Of a DNA stretch of 64,000 nucleotides, positions 1 to 12,650 are shown piece after piece. Source of the DNA: Adiantum capillus-veneris (lineage: Eukaryota; Streptophyta; Polypodiopsida; Polypodiales; Pteridaceae). Made by a program: the position numbers and the translations under genes. The stretch's first letter is position 1, and each line of letters starts with the position of its first letter. The notes under the pieces are model-generated. The model made no database searches. It saw nothing but the letters and a program-made list of their open reading frames with translations, and was not told the DNA's origin. Location: assembly GCA_014529385.2 (NCBI GenBank), contig CM043944.1, forward strand, positions 93,454,476 to 93,518,475, in the 5' to 3' direction.

Positions 1-525
1 TATTTAAAACTATGAAGGAGTCAGAACCAAGCGAAAAGAGGCGCTAGAGGGGTCTCTGGGACCTCTATTCGCTTGGTTTTGACTTTATGAGGCCCTAGGA
101 TTAAGATATAGCACTTTTTAGGCCCACGGATGCATTTGGAACGTCCAAAAACCATAGGATAGCTCTTTAAAAAACTGAAATCTGACGTCTCTAGCTAAAG
201 ATATAGCATTTTTAAGCCTACCTCATGAGGTCAGTACCAAGCGAATAGAGGCCCTTGAGATCCCTCAAGGGCCTCTATTCGCTTGGTACTGACCTCATGA
301 GGCCCTAGGCTTAAAAATGATATATCTTGAGCTAGAGACGTCAGATTTCAGTGTTTTAAAGAGCTATCCTATGGTTTTTGGACGTTCCGGATGCATCCGT
401 GGGCTTAAAAAGTGCTATATCTTAATCCTAGGGCCTCACAAGGTCAAAACCAAGTGAATAGAGGTCCCAGAGACCCCTCAAGCGCCTCTATTCGCTTGGT
501 TCTGACTCCTTCATAGTCTTAAATA
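1..525. repeat. Foldback (palindromic) element made of three hairpins
   Basis: The segment is a near-complete inverted repeat. The left arm starts TATTTAAAACTATGAAGGAG and the right arm ends CTCCTTCATAGTCTTAAATA. At the centre (221-302) there is a perfect 39-bp stem with a 4-nt loop (260-263). Each outer end carries its own smaller hairpin: 20-41 pairs with 62-83, and 443-464 pairs with 485-506. All three hairpins share the module ACCAAGCGAATAGAGG and its complement. The arms between hairpins (84-220 and 303-442) also pair with each other. It has no coding capacity, and the window begins inside or exactly at its left end, so the target duplication cannot be read. Most likely a foldback DNA transposon or palindromic MITE. 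Confidence 0.9.
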
Positions 526-854
526 GTACCTATCAATCACTATCAAGTACAATCTGTTCGAATTTAAATTGTGAGTACTTCATAAAAAGGTGATTGATAC
601 TTGTGCTTCTATTCCGTGGCATGATTTTTGTATTTTGAAAACAACTCTTATGTGTTTTCTTTCATCGCACATCACATCACTCATTAAGATTCACAGACAT
701 GGAATTTTGTGTACACTTAAGTTGGGCTCTCGAAAAGCATTTTGTACGAGCATGCATTTAAGTGATTGAGAAAACTTTTACGTATGTACTATGAGAAATA
801 GAATTCCAAAAAAAACCTTTTGCATTTTTCATAATTACCTCTCTCTATGCTGAG
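526..854. other. Unassigned AT-rich spacer
   Basis: I see no gene, repeat boundary or recognisable regulatory element here, only AT-rich sequence between the foldback element and the broken ORF that follows. Confidence 0.5.
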
Positions 855-1746
855 TTGGCGTTTCTTACAGGGCCCAAAATTGAGTCCAAGTTTCTCCTAA
901 TGCTATTCTTAAATTCTCTATTTGCTAGTCTCTTGAAGGATCCTTCAGAGGTAATGGAGGAGGAGGATCTACCACCCAATGAACAAGATGATGAGGACAT
1001 GGAGTCCAGGGGCGGTCACTTATCAAAAGCTTCCTATATCACGTGCGTTCAAGAGGTTATTAATAATACCTCAATATATATACTATATTTACACTACGTG
1101 CCTATTTAAAAAACCCCCACCCCCCTCTGTATGTATACATTTTGATACATTTTGATCTTTTAATAATCCTCTCCGGTTAACTCACGTGATAGCATACACA
1201 TTCTAAAAAGTGACCGCCCCGGGAGTCCAATGAGGTGCATGAGTTTGAGGAGGATATTAATCTTGAGCAAAGAATAAAGAGGAATGAAGTAAAATACTCT
1301 CAGTTAAAACATCTAAAATCAAACTACCTTTAGATGTGTCTGGCTTTAATGAGAAGCAAGCCACATTGATGTTTCCTGGACTGCAAGAGTTCAAATTTGG
1401 TAAGAGATCATACATTTTCCTCCATGACATTCAAAGTAAATTTTCTTTAAGGGAGGACTTTGCACTTGCCACTATCTCCAAATTTTAGAGGGAGGAGTGG
1501 ATTGATGACAACAGTGATGACGAGGCGATGGAAATGTCCAATAACCCAATGGAGTGCCTCAAACTCTGCTTTGACGAGGCAAAAAAGTATAGAGAGAAAC
1601 TCCTAGATGAGGCTACCTTCCAAGCTATCAGAAACAACCTCAGGCCATCAACCAGTACTCAAGAAGTAGAGGACTGGTTTACGCGTCTCGCACAAGGGTC
1701 CACAAGGTCAGTGGACCTATGGAAAGATGACTTATATATGCAAGAT
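855..1746 (+). pseudogene. Fragment of an unrecognised acidic protein, split by a MITE
   Basis: Coding potential before the MITE (acidic run ending DDEDMES near 1005) resumes after it at about 1222 and continues through a region rich in E, D and K. There is an in-frame stop near 1486, and an open stretch at 1528-1746 encodes about 73 residues (start MEMSNNPMECLKLC, with a later segment SSTSTQEVEDWF-like). I do not recognise the family. The codon usage and the interrupted frame suggest a transposon protein or captured gene fragment rather than a live host gene. Removing the MITE and one target duplication restores continuity of the acidic stretch, which supports one original coding region. Confidence 0.4.
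1009..1220. mobile_element. Mutator-like MITE, 212 bp, with 9-bp target duplication
   Basis: Perfect 13-bp terminal inverted repeats GGGGCGGTCACTT / AAGTGACCGCCCC bound a non-coding 212-bp segment. The flanks are TGGAGTCCA (1000-1008) and GGGAGTCCA (1221-1229), a 9-bp duplication with one mismatch. A 9-bp duplication with G-starting TIRs fits the Mutator superfamily. A hAT assignment with an 8-bp duplication is a less likely alternative, because the termini would then need shifting by one base. Confidence 0.8.
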
Positions 1747-1808
1747 TAGAGCCACGTGGTAGGCCACCCCCCCCCAAATTTAGTTGTCACTATCTTCCTC
1801 TTACTCAA

Positions 1809-2239
1809 TTGTTTTGTGTACAGTCATGGATTACTGAAAAGGATGACTTTCTTTGTCATCGGACAAGAGAGTATCATGGAAGGGATGCAGCACTAGTACA
1901 ATACCTTGCCAGACTCTGTGAGGCACCCATACTAGTCTTTCACAATGGAATGTCCCAAGAGGGAAGTACTGCAACGTTCGCCCTCAAGATGCTCTCACGC
2001 TTCCTAGGTGACCAATGCTACCACAAAATCTAGACAAAGTTATCCTCGACAAAGTTTTTTCTACAAAATGTTGTGGATATTGTCCGGGGTACACTCGTGG
2101 TCGTGCACCTTATTATTACACATACACAGCAATGGCACTCACTTTGGGGAAACAAAACCAAAATGAACTCGTAGATTATGGCAAACATTTAATGATCCGA
2201 TACAAGGGTAAATATATCCACTATTTGTCATCAAGCTGA
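1809..2239 (+). pseudogene. Second fragment of the unrecognised protein
   Basis: Two overlapping open stretches (1809-2033 and 2015-2239) in different frames look like one coding region with a frameshift near 2030. The first contains RTREYHGRDAALVQYLARL and ends in a segment rich in K and Q. The second contains CCGYCPGY and a tyrosine-rich run. I see no motif that assigns a family. The preceding stretch (about 1750-1800) contains a C run and CTTACTC-type sequence that could be a degenerated intron. It probably belongs with the fragment at 855-1746, but that is inference from proximity and strand. Confidence 0.3.
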
Positions 2240-2825
2240 GACTTGTGACTTGTATTGTATCTATTATATCATTAGGCATATCTTCTATATGTTGTGACCT
2301 AAAATCAAATTCTCTTGATCCAACTATGGTTACATATGTTAATCTCCACTTTCTCTGGCCTTCACGAGCATTGGAGTTGTTGAACGCATCTACTTGTTTC
2401 CTTTTCTTTTGTGCATAATTGCTTATGCTGTTGCCAAAAAATTTGATACATGTTTTTGCTCCAATCGGTGAAGGATTCTGAAATAAAACAACTATTTCAA
2501 ACTATTTTCCTTATCTAGAGAGCCACCATGTTGTGTGTGTTTGAAATATGCACTCATGGCCATGTAATGAGACTTTTCCAAGCCTTGGGTGTTCCATATG
2601 CTTGGGTTTCCATACTTTTGAATCAAGTATGGTAAGTGATTGAAAATGATGTGCTGCAAATAAACAAGTTGTCATGAATTTTAAGCATCTTATTAGTCCT
2701 TTTCATTTAAAAGGGTGCTTTAACTATACCATGTAATGAGTAATGTGAGTTTCACTCCATGCTGTCCTAAATGCTTTCTTTAGTAACTGAAGGTTCTCCT
2801 TAAACTTGTTTAGATAATTTGGTGT
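2240..2825. other. Unassigned sequence
   Basis: No open frame of note and no repeat boundary is visible. This stretch lies between convergent coding remnants (plus-strand fragments on the left, a minus-strand fragment on the right). Confidence 0.4.
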
Positions 2826-3625
2826 CTAGTCATCTTTGTCACACATCTGAAATAGCACAAAAATGGAACGCCACACTTCACCCTTGGAATTGTGATTTTT
2901 GGGTTCTTGGTCCTTCACTTCCATATGAAAATTTTTCCATTGTTGAAACTCAATTTTGTTGACATAGGTGGATTGATATATCCTTCCACGCTTGGTTAGC
3001 TTCTTATCTTTCACACTGTTGGTTTTGATAAAAAATGACATGCCTTGACCCCACCAATAGATGGTTTGCAAAGTACATCTTTATCATTGGTTGACCTTTT
3101 CTCATTCCGTTGGATTTTCACATTGCCCCCATAGAGACCCATCTTTGACAAAACCAGTTCAAGCGCCTCTATTGCGACCTTCTGTTCTTTTGAGTTCTTC
3201 ATTTTCCAAGCAAACCCAATGTATAGATACACCAACTTCTCCACAATTCTGCAAAGAGCATGCATTGTACAAATGTGAACATTGACAAGTGGAATATCCA
3301 GAACAAGGTGGAAATTAGGATCCTCATTGTGGCGAGTAGGAGCCTTTCTCCACCATTTTGGGTACATCACCTTTGCAGGCTCCATGCAATACAAGCATGG
3401 AGCCTTTACCATAGCACCCATTCCACAATTATACATACACTTCAGTATTTTAAGGTCACTTGCAAGATGCCATTGGACATGAAAGCCTCCCCTCCCATTT
3501 ACAACCAACACCTTTCCTTGATTCATTTGTTTATCAATGATATTAGGGATGGGGTTTGATAACACCCAATATAAAATTTCATGGCCTTCTTTCTTTACCT
3601 TCAAGATTGATTCCACATGAGACGT
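2826..3625 (-). pseudogene. Unclassified mobile-element-like protein, truncated by element N
   Basis: Minus-strand reading from the N boundary at 3625 gives about 200 fairly continuous residues. They include a CLYCMEP zinc-type pair, then HICTMHALCRIVEKLVYLYI, then a basic segment ending KPSIGGVKACHFLSK. After a stop near 3011 the frame continues with more stops to 2826. The cysteine pair followed by a histidine/cysteine helix suggests a DNA-binding or transposase-like protein. I recall similar uncharacterised proteins in plant genomes but cannot name a family. The N-terminus of the open frame is translated LTR sequence of element N, so the true 5' end is missing. Confidence 0.4.
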
Positions 3626-5598
3626 TGTTGGGGGATAAGGGTTTGAAACATGAGTCGGGTAGGTGCGGGGTCTCTGGTTGTGCGAGGTGTGAGAGAGAAT
3701 AAGAACAACAGACATTGAAAACTCCAGTAATTACCATAATCAACAATTAATCAAGTCAAGCTTTGAGTACATTCTGATCAATAGCCAAGGTGGGCTGTTA
3801 GTAGCAGCATCGACACTTGGGTTAACTGAAAACTAGGAGTTTAGGCTCCCTTTACAATTGCCAGACCATTAACGGCTCCGTGATTTATCAAAAGGGTTAA
3901 CTAAATTTAAGATGTCATCGATGATCAAAAATTTCCTCCGTGTCAAATTTCCCTGCTTTGAATGTTGTCGAGCTCTGTATATATTCACTGCTTTCTCTTA
4001 CTGAGCTAGTGAGAGAGAGTTGCTTGTTAGCTCCAAGAATGAGAGAGAGAGAGAGTTGCTTCTTAGCTTCAGGAACAAGAGAGAGAGATGCTTGCTTCAT
4101 TTCTTAGTTCCAAGAGCGAGAGAGAAAGCTGCTTCTTAGCTCCTTTCCGACTCCTTGCTTCCTTCTTCTCAAGCTACCTCTCCTCCTCCTCCTCTCCTTC
4201 GTTTTCATGCAACAATCACACTTCTCCTCTTGCCCTCCCATTGATTCCCCCCAAAACTCTCCTCCAATGCCCTAAAAAACAACCCCCTCTTTATTTACGG
4301 CTTGCCCCTCTGCTTGTCACGGGGGCTGTGACAAGGGCCTTGATGACGTGGTAGGACGAGGTTGACCTTCACGGAACCCGACTGATGCAAGTGGTGTCAA
4401 AATGGGGCACCCCAATGAGCTGGTTAACTCTCGCTTCATGCTCGAGCTTGACCCAGCATCATAGCTGCCTCTACAACTCCCTCATCCCTTGTGCCGCCTC
4501 TTTTTTGTTGCATGTCGCCATGCTTCCCTATTTTCCTCTCTTTCCCACTCTTAACCTTGGGCGGCCAGCCTTTTTGGCTTATAGGCGGCCTTTCCTTTGG
4601 GTGGCCTTATGAGCACACCATATTTGGAATATATATTTCCCTCACACCACATTTGGTATTCATTACCGGCCAAAGCATTGTTAAGCACAACATCTTCCTC
4701 CAACAATCCTTGACTAACAATATCATCATGAATTTTGCTGCCCATATCAATTTCTTTGATAGTGCCATACGCCTTCAAGATGCAAGTATTAGTGATTACA
4801 TTTGGAGAAACGCCTTCCCTTGCATTTAGTTAACAAGCCAGATCTTCTTTTCCACAGTCGTGTTGGGCATTTTCCACAACCGATGATCTCTGGGAGACAA
4901 CATTTTTGAACTGAAGCTCATCAAAAACCTTATGTGCTTTCGTATGGGCACCACATTTAACATATTTAACTTCCAAAGCATGTATGTCTCCATTAACCAT
5001 CTGGCATACATCTCAATTAAAGCACTACCAAGCATGACATTTTTTTTTTGGCATTCCCTAGTTGAAACTCAAAAATTCCCAGATGGCACACCGATCGAGC
5101 CGACCAGACTGGTCTAGAACTAGCCCTCGGTGAAATTTAATCTAGAAATATCTTGGTAATCGTAACTCCAATCACTCATTTGAAAAGACCGACGTGATAC
5201 ACAAAGTGAGCACTTCAAGACCATGCATTCACTTCATTTCTGTCCCCTCAGCTGCAATTGCCCAATCCGGTATGGATCTGCAATTGACACAAACTTCAAA
5301 CTGCCATAACTTCTTCACTGTAGCTCCAATTGATGAGCCATAAAGATAGGCCGGTAGATCACTTCAAGAACTTTAGTTCTATATAATAATCTCCTATTTG
5401 TGATCACCTCAACCATACTCCTTTTTAGCATCATCAAGGCATCTATTGGTCCTTTAAAGCCGCATCTAGCATACATTAATCATAAAACTAGCTTGTTAGC
5501 AAGCCATGAACACTGATCATTAATCATATAAGATTCAATTAAGCTCATTGTGCATCTTTTTGGTATCTTTATTAGCATGGGAGCGAAGCTGCATGACA
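3626..5598 (-). repeat. 3' LTR of element N
   Basis: Starts TGTTGGGGG and ends GCTGCATGACA on the plus strand, giving TG...CA ends in either direction. On the minus strand a short CT-rich tract (about 4010-4090) lies just upstream of a TATATA sequence near 3980, a plausible promoter layout. The minus-strand purine tract adjoins its right edge. Confidence 0.75.
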
Positions 5599-5618
5599 TC
5601 CACCCCCTCTGAATCTGC
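5599..5618 (-). promoter_or_regulatory. Polypurine tract of element N
   Basis: On the minus strand the bases GATTCAGAGGGGGTGGA lie immediately upstream of the 3' LTR start TGTCATGCAGC. This is the expected position for the plus-strand DNA primer in reverse transcription. It fixes the element's orientation. Confidence 0.65.
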
Positions 5619-6249
5619 ACAACCTCCAGTTTATGCCAACAGCACTTAAGTCTGTGTCTGCTATAGGTATCTTAAGCTCTTTGCCATCATTAGACTCATG
5701 TAACTGGTAAACATATGGAAAATAATATAAGGCTTATACCCTATCATCAATGTTCTAGCTTAATCATTAGGTAGTTGTCCATCAAAAATCTTTGAACCGT
5801 ATCTGTCGCATCTCCAAAGCATTCAATTATGGAAAACCTGTTTAGTGAAACCCGCCAAACTCAAGTGCTTCAGTTAATGATTCATACGGCTTGACCATCA
5901 ATCTTGCTTTAGGAAACCCTGACAAGCTCAAGTATGCCTTACTATGTCTGCACACGGAATGGCCATCAAGTCCTTTACTTCAAGTTCTAGTAACAGAACC
6001 AACTTAAAAGATGTGAAGATACTTCATCAATTGTCCAAAGAAGTCAACTGGAAGCTATCCATGTAAGAGTATTGATCACATAACCAAAAACTCTTCCCCC
6101 ATAGCATGAATTAAAAAGCAAAACCTTGTACCATGCAACCTGCTACAAGAAACAACTGATATCCTTTGAATTTGCAACTTGTACTTCAGTAGCCCCCAGG
6201 ATCAAACAAAAATCCAATCATTTTCCCCATTGTGAGCATTCCTTTTTTT
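5619..6249. other. Non-coding 3' internal region of element N
   Basis: No open frame is evident. It lies between the last short ORF of the element and its polypurine tract, so it is probably 3' untranslated sequence of the retrotransposon RNA. Confidence 0.45.
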
Positions 6250-7007
6250 TTAAATTGCACCATTCTCCAGGATCAAAGGGAAAACACAAGAATTTCCAAT
6301 TAGTAGAGCATAAACATAATTCACCACCAAATCTTCATGAAAACAGCCTGGATCATATGGCATATAAGTGAATTGCCCCGAACCATGCATATATTTGTCA
6401 CCTCTTGGGTCAAAAGCTAGCTCAAAATCTCCTACATCATAGGGTAACATCAGATCCCATACAACATCAAGTATCACTAGATACTGCCATATCCCCCGTG
6501 CAACTGGCTCATCCAATTGTCGATCATCAATCACAGGTAAAAGCATCGGTAGTGCACCTTCACTCTCACTAGTATTGAAATCCCAATCATGCATATCTGC
6601 ATACGTCAAGTTTCTGGAAAAACTCTCTTCATTCGGCTCGCAAGATGCATCAGAAAACAATTTCTATGTTGTAGAGGGTCAAAATAAAGTAGAGCATCAT
6701 CCACCAACAACTGCATAAGGTCATCATCCGCTGCATCTAAACAAACTTGCTCATGCATGAATCTAGATTGATTGGTATTCTTGGCATCTATATTTGAGAA
6801 TCCTTCCAAAGCTTTGTCCAATAAGCACATAAGATCTAGGTCCACCGCTTCAAAAGGTTCCTCCATCCTGCACATCTCAAGCTGTTGTAAACTAAGATTT
6901 CCATATATGACATGCATACTAAACACATATGCTGTAAACTTCTCTTCAAGTCTTTTACCCTCATCCAAATATCTTTGCAGTTTTGTAGCACAAATTGCAT
7001 CATGCAC
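6250..7007 (-). pseudogene. Element N downstream ORFs, unrecognised
   Basis: Two overlapping minus-strand frames (7007-6606 and 6660-6250) encode acidic, leucine-rich segments (for example ALEGFSNIDAKNTNQSRFMH, and DVGDFELAFDPRGDKYMHG). There is no retropepsin, RT or zinc-knuckle motif. The frame change near 6630-6660 suggests an old frameshift in one longer reading frame. They could be remnants of a gag-like protein or of a gene captured by the element. Confidence 0.35.
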
Positions 7008-7165
7008 ATTGAAAATTTCATCTACTACCCTATCTGTATCATTGGCACAATGAAACTAATCATATTCAACACCAAGAGATTGGCACTTCACTATGCACTC
7101 CCTTTGAATAAGCATCAAAAAGTTCATGATCATTCTGCCATACTGTGAGCCCTATGTCACAAAAT

Positions 7166-7390
7166 CTTGATAAAGAAGAAGTTTGCACCCCCTCTAAATC
7201 ATCACAAAATTTAGGATTAGTTTTTCACATTGGTAGCTCTACATCACAAAAACTTATAAAAGAAGGAGTTTGCACCCCCTTTGAATCATCATCATAACAT
7301 TCAAGATCAATTTTCCACTTTGGTAGCTCGGTGTCACAACAACTTGTCAATGAAGGAGTCTGCACCCCCTCTGAATCAACATTTTGCAGA
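7166..7390 (-). repeat. Three tandem 90-95-bp units encoding GVQTPS repeats
   Basis: Three degenerate units start at about 7166, 7261 and 7351. On the minus strand each contains GATTYARAGGGGGTGCARACT and encodes a segment of the type D-S-E/K-G-V-Q-T-P-S followed by S-x-C-D-x-E-L-P. The purine core of each unit closely matches the element's polypurine tract at 5599-5618. Confidence 0.75.
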
Positions 7391-8329
7391 TCTTCAAACA
7401 CATACTCTTGCTTAACTAAGTCCTCAAAATCTGCTATATCCAAATTCGGCAAATCTGGTATACCCAAATCCATGGTCTTTATGCTCTCATTTGCAGCCTT
7501 GCTTTGACCTATAACATCTATATCATCAATCAACTCTATGGTAAAATTTGTACCCAAAAATATTTGCTCTAATTTTGAGTCAGTAGCAAAAGTATAAGTT
7601 GTAACCGAATCTTCATGCATGTCTACTTGAATATGGTTGCACTCATTCACCTACACAATTTCTTCTCGAGCTTTAGCCACTTCATTGTTTTGATCCCCTG
7701 ATTTATTTTCCTCCTGTTTTGCATGTATAGGTTCTTTGAAAAATTCACCCCGTGTATCTTGAGGCTGTAGAGGCTCACCCTCAAAGCATTCTACTTCATG
7801 TAAGGCATCTGTTAAATGCAGTTTTTCATACAGCTCCAACTCTATCTTCATCATTAGCCTGTAAGAAGGTAGCATCTTGTACAATACACTCATCAATCAT
7901 AGCTTCTAATTTTGATCATATTTGTCCTCGAATATATGTGTAGTTTGGTAGCCTTGGACTCTGTTCTTAATATCTTGCATAATGCTCATAACTTACTTGT
8001 ACAATAACTTCTTTAAGATATTCCTAGTTGTCATTGCAGGCTTCTTTAACCTCTTGAATCTGCTCCTTCAGATCTGAACTCACTAACTGCTCAAAGGATT
8101 TGATCATTAACTCTTCTGGTATCCCTCTTAACTTGGTTTCTAACTCATAGCACTCTAGGTAGCCCTCTGGATCATAACCATCAAAGACTCTCCTCTTGTC
8201 ATAAACCACATCTAAAGCTCCAACCAAAGCTTCATCCATTTGATTCTTATTCTTCATGACCTCCATTTCAAGTAGAGATCCTTGAACCAATTGAAGCATC
8301 TTCAAAAAATTTGGAAATGTTATCATCAA
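7225..8329 (-). pseudogene. Element N upstream ORFs, gag-like position
   Basis: Minus-strand open stretches at 8329-8024 (101 codons, acidic and helical), 7896-7651 and 7650-7225 are nearly contiguous and separated by single stops. The last one runs into the GVQTPS tandem repeats. They sit 5' in the element where gag is expected, but I see no CCHC knuckle or major homology region, so gag identity is inference from position only. Confidence 0.4.
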
Positions 8330-8429
8330 AACCGTTTTTACTTAACTCTTCAATCAAATTCATCATCTGCTCTAAATTCTCCATATGCACCTCCTACCCT
8401 AGCTCGTTTCATGTCAGGTTCACCAAATA

Positions 8430-10407
<1,978 letters not shown>

Positions 10408-11400
10408 TGGAAAAACATTATACTTTTTGTCATGCATTATATCCTTTGCAATACCACTTATTATCAAAGGCTTCAACTGCTTTCCTACATTGGCCTTTGG
10501 ATCTATGTTTTCTTTGTCTAGATATATAGCATGTATACATAGAAAACATAACAGACATAAGAAAAAACTATGTACAGTTGAAATAAACTATAAGGTTCAC
10601 AATTTTGACCTCAATGCTTGGATTCTTTTCTTGAGACCGCCAAAGACAACCTTCAAGGTTTCAAGATTCCATAGTCTCTTCTGTCGCACACGAGCACCTA
10701 AGCTTGTATCTTTCCTTTGTAAGTTCCGAACTTTTTCTTGCAAGACCTATATTTCTTGTGTGCACTATAAAAGGGTTTTTTGGTCGTCACAATGCAAATT
10801 AGAAAGTCGTATAATCTCATTTGCTTGATGGTGAACCATGCTTTTTTGAATTTTTGATTTTCCTGTTAGAGCTTTGCAGTAGCCAAGTAAACCATTCTAT
10901 CTGTCACCTGCAAAGGTCAATAAAGCAATGGGACTTGCAAATGTAGGGGGGGCATTGGTCATAGGATTCAAAGGATAGAGTGAGCCATTTGTCCATAAAT
11001 CTATGTGTTTTTCTCCCTCTACTCTGAGTCTTTCTTTCTTTGTGGGTGGTACTATTGTGTTCATTTTACTTTGCTTGCATAAAAGCTCATATTTAGGATT
11101 CAAATCAATGTGTAGATGATATTTTTGTCGTTTAGTGAGAAGGTTTGAGGGGGTGGATGAAGAATCCATGAATACAAAGTCAATAAAATCAAGAAACGAA
11201 AGAGTAGAATGCCATTAGTCCCTAGACTCCCTACTTCATACATCAAATTGAGAAGAACTTCCCTCCTATATGACAAGGTGCAATCAATATAACTAACAAG
11301 GGACATTCCATCAATTATTGCGACCCTTATGAATATGTCAAAAGAATCCACTTCGAAGTACACTTTTTGAATGGTTGATAAGGACACCTTTTGTTTTACC
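10408..11400 (-). other. Unassigned region with weak minus-strand coding signal
   Basis: Minus-strand frames at 11402-11100 and 11169-10897 and a broken stretch at about 10800-10600 give K/R/Q/E-rich peptides, the last reading like a short coiled coil (LQEKVRNLQRKD). None matches a family I know. It begins exactly where LTR homology of element N ends and abuts a copia gag fragment on its right, so it may be flanking DNA or a captured segment. Confidence 0.3.
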
Positions 11401-11410
11401 ACACCAATTT

Positions 11411-11935
11411 CTAGAGAGAGAAGGAAAAAATTTGTATTTTGTCAGAAGGCCCTCCAAATGACCTCCCAAATTCCCTAATGAAGGCCTGTTCAACTGCACG
11501 CTTTCTAGTCCTTTTTTTTTTGGAAAGTGACTCTTGCAGTAGCAATGTGTATAATGCATCAAAATTGACAATTTTTGGATTTCCTTGGGCCATAAGTCTC
11601 CAAGTACTAGAAAAAGTCTAGTATGAATTTGGCAAAGCATCAAGAACAGTGTGCATAAGGGAACTATGTAAAATGACTTTGCCTGCAAAAATAAGTTGCT
11701 TATTGGTATCCTTGACACCAACAAGGAAAGTGTCCACATCATCTTCCTCATGCATAATCTTTGACTCCAGTTCTTTATGAAGCAATGCTGTTTTTGCCTC
11801 ATTGTGACTTGCATAAAGACTAGCCAGAATATCCCAAACTTGTTTTGTAGATTTCACTGAATGAATGTGAGGAGTAATAGTGCACTTCACAAACAACGCA
11901 ATCAACACGTGTGACCATAAACACATCGTGTGCAT
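11411..11935 (-). pseudogene. Copia gag fragment (element C3)
   Basis: Minus-strand peptide with TKQVWDILASLYASHNEAKT, then KELESKIMHEEDDVDTFL, then VLDALPNSY is the conserved core of copia gag (UBN2 / retrotran_gag type). It closely parallels the gag of element C2 at 40801-41100. The frame shifts near 11600 and ends by 11411, with no pol following, so this is a 3'-truncated remnant. Confidence 0.75.
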
Positions 11936-12650
11936 AAATTAGCGTGTTAAACATGATGAAATAAGCATGGAAAAACTTCATACGCATGTGGCAAGTCCAA
12001 ACATGCACTCGTATACAAAAAAGTAACCACCGAGAGGGTAGCTACTAAAAAAAATGACAGGTAGAGAGAGGCGATGGCTATGGAGTTTAGAGCTTCTCAC
12101 CGTGCTTTAGGATTGATTAGGGGTTGTCAAAAGGATTCTTGCTTTTCCGCAAGAGAGTGGTGATGAGAGCTATGTAGAGGTTTTCACCACAAAAGCCGTC
12201 GGAGAGCACATACATTGTAAAAAGAGAGAAGAGATAGTAAGCAAGTAGGGAGAAAGTATTCTTTTTCTTCTACTTCCATCAAACTAGAGAGAAGAGCTTG
12301 TGGAGATGCTGATGAAGAGGTTGTGGAGATGGTGTTAAAGAGCTTGCACCACTCCACATAATAGGTACGTATTGGCTTGCGGTAGTAGACGCAACTGACG
12401 GCACTGAAACTTGAGCACAACATTGCAATTTATAGGCTCTGTAGGAGGCTAGAGTGTTGCCCAAGCCAACTATTAGTGCCTCCTTTTCAATAGCTGCAAT
12501 CTTTCAGGAGATTTTCTAAAAACAAGGCTTGGATTTTGGTGGTCAACTCTCCCACTTATTCAATTTTTATAGTAAAAGTTGACTAAACGTCTAGTATTCC
12601 TGTAATTAATAAAATCGAGACTAGACTATGCCGCACTGTGACGCCCAGAC
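11936..12650 (-). other. Probable LTR and leader of the C3 copia remnant
   Basis: On the minus strand the block begins TGTCTGGGCG at 12650, includes a TATAAATTGC box near 12432 and leads toward the gag fragment. No second LTR copy or clear primer-binding site is visible, so the LTR end cannot be placed. The call rests on position and TATA box only. Confidence 0.3.

Noticed and set aside
12060-12090. Similarity of GATGGCTATGGAGTT to the K LTR (52020 and 61432)
   Set aside because: The match is only about 20 bp and not extended on either side, so I treat it as chance or very distant.
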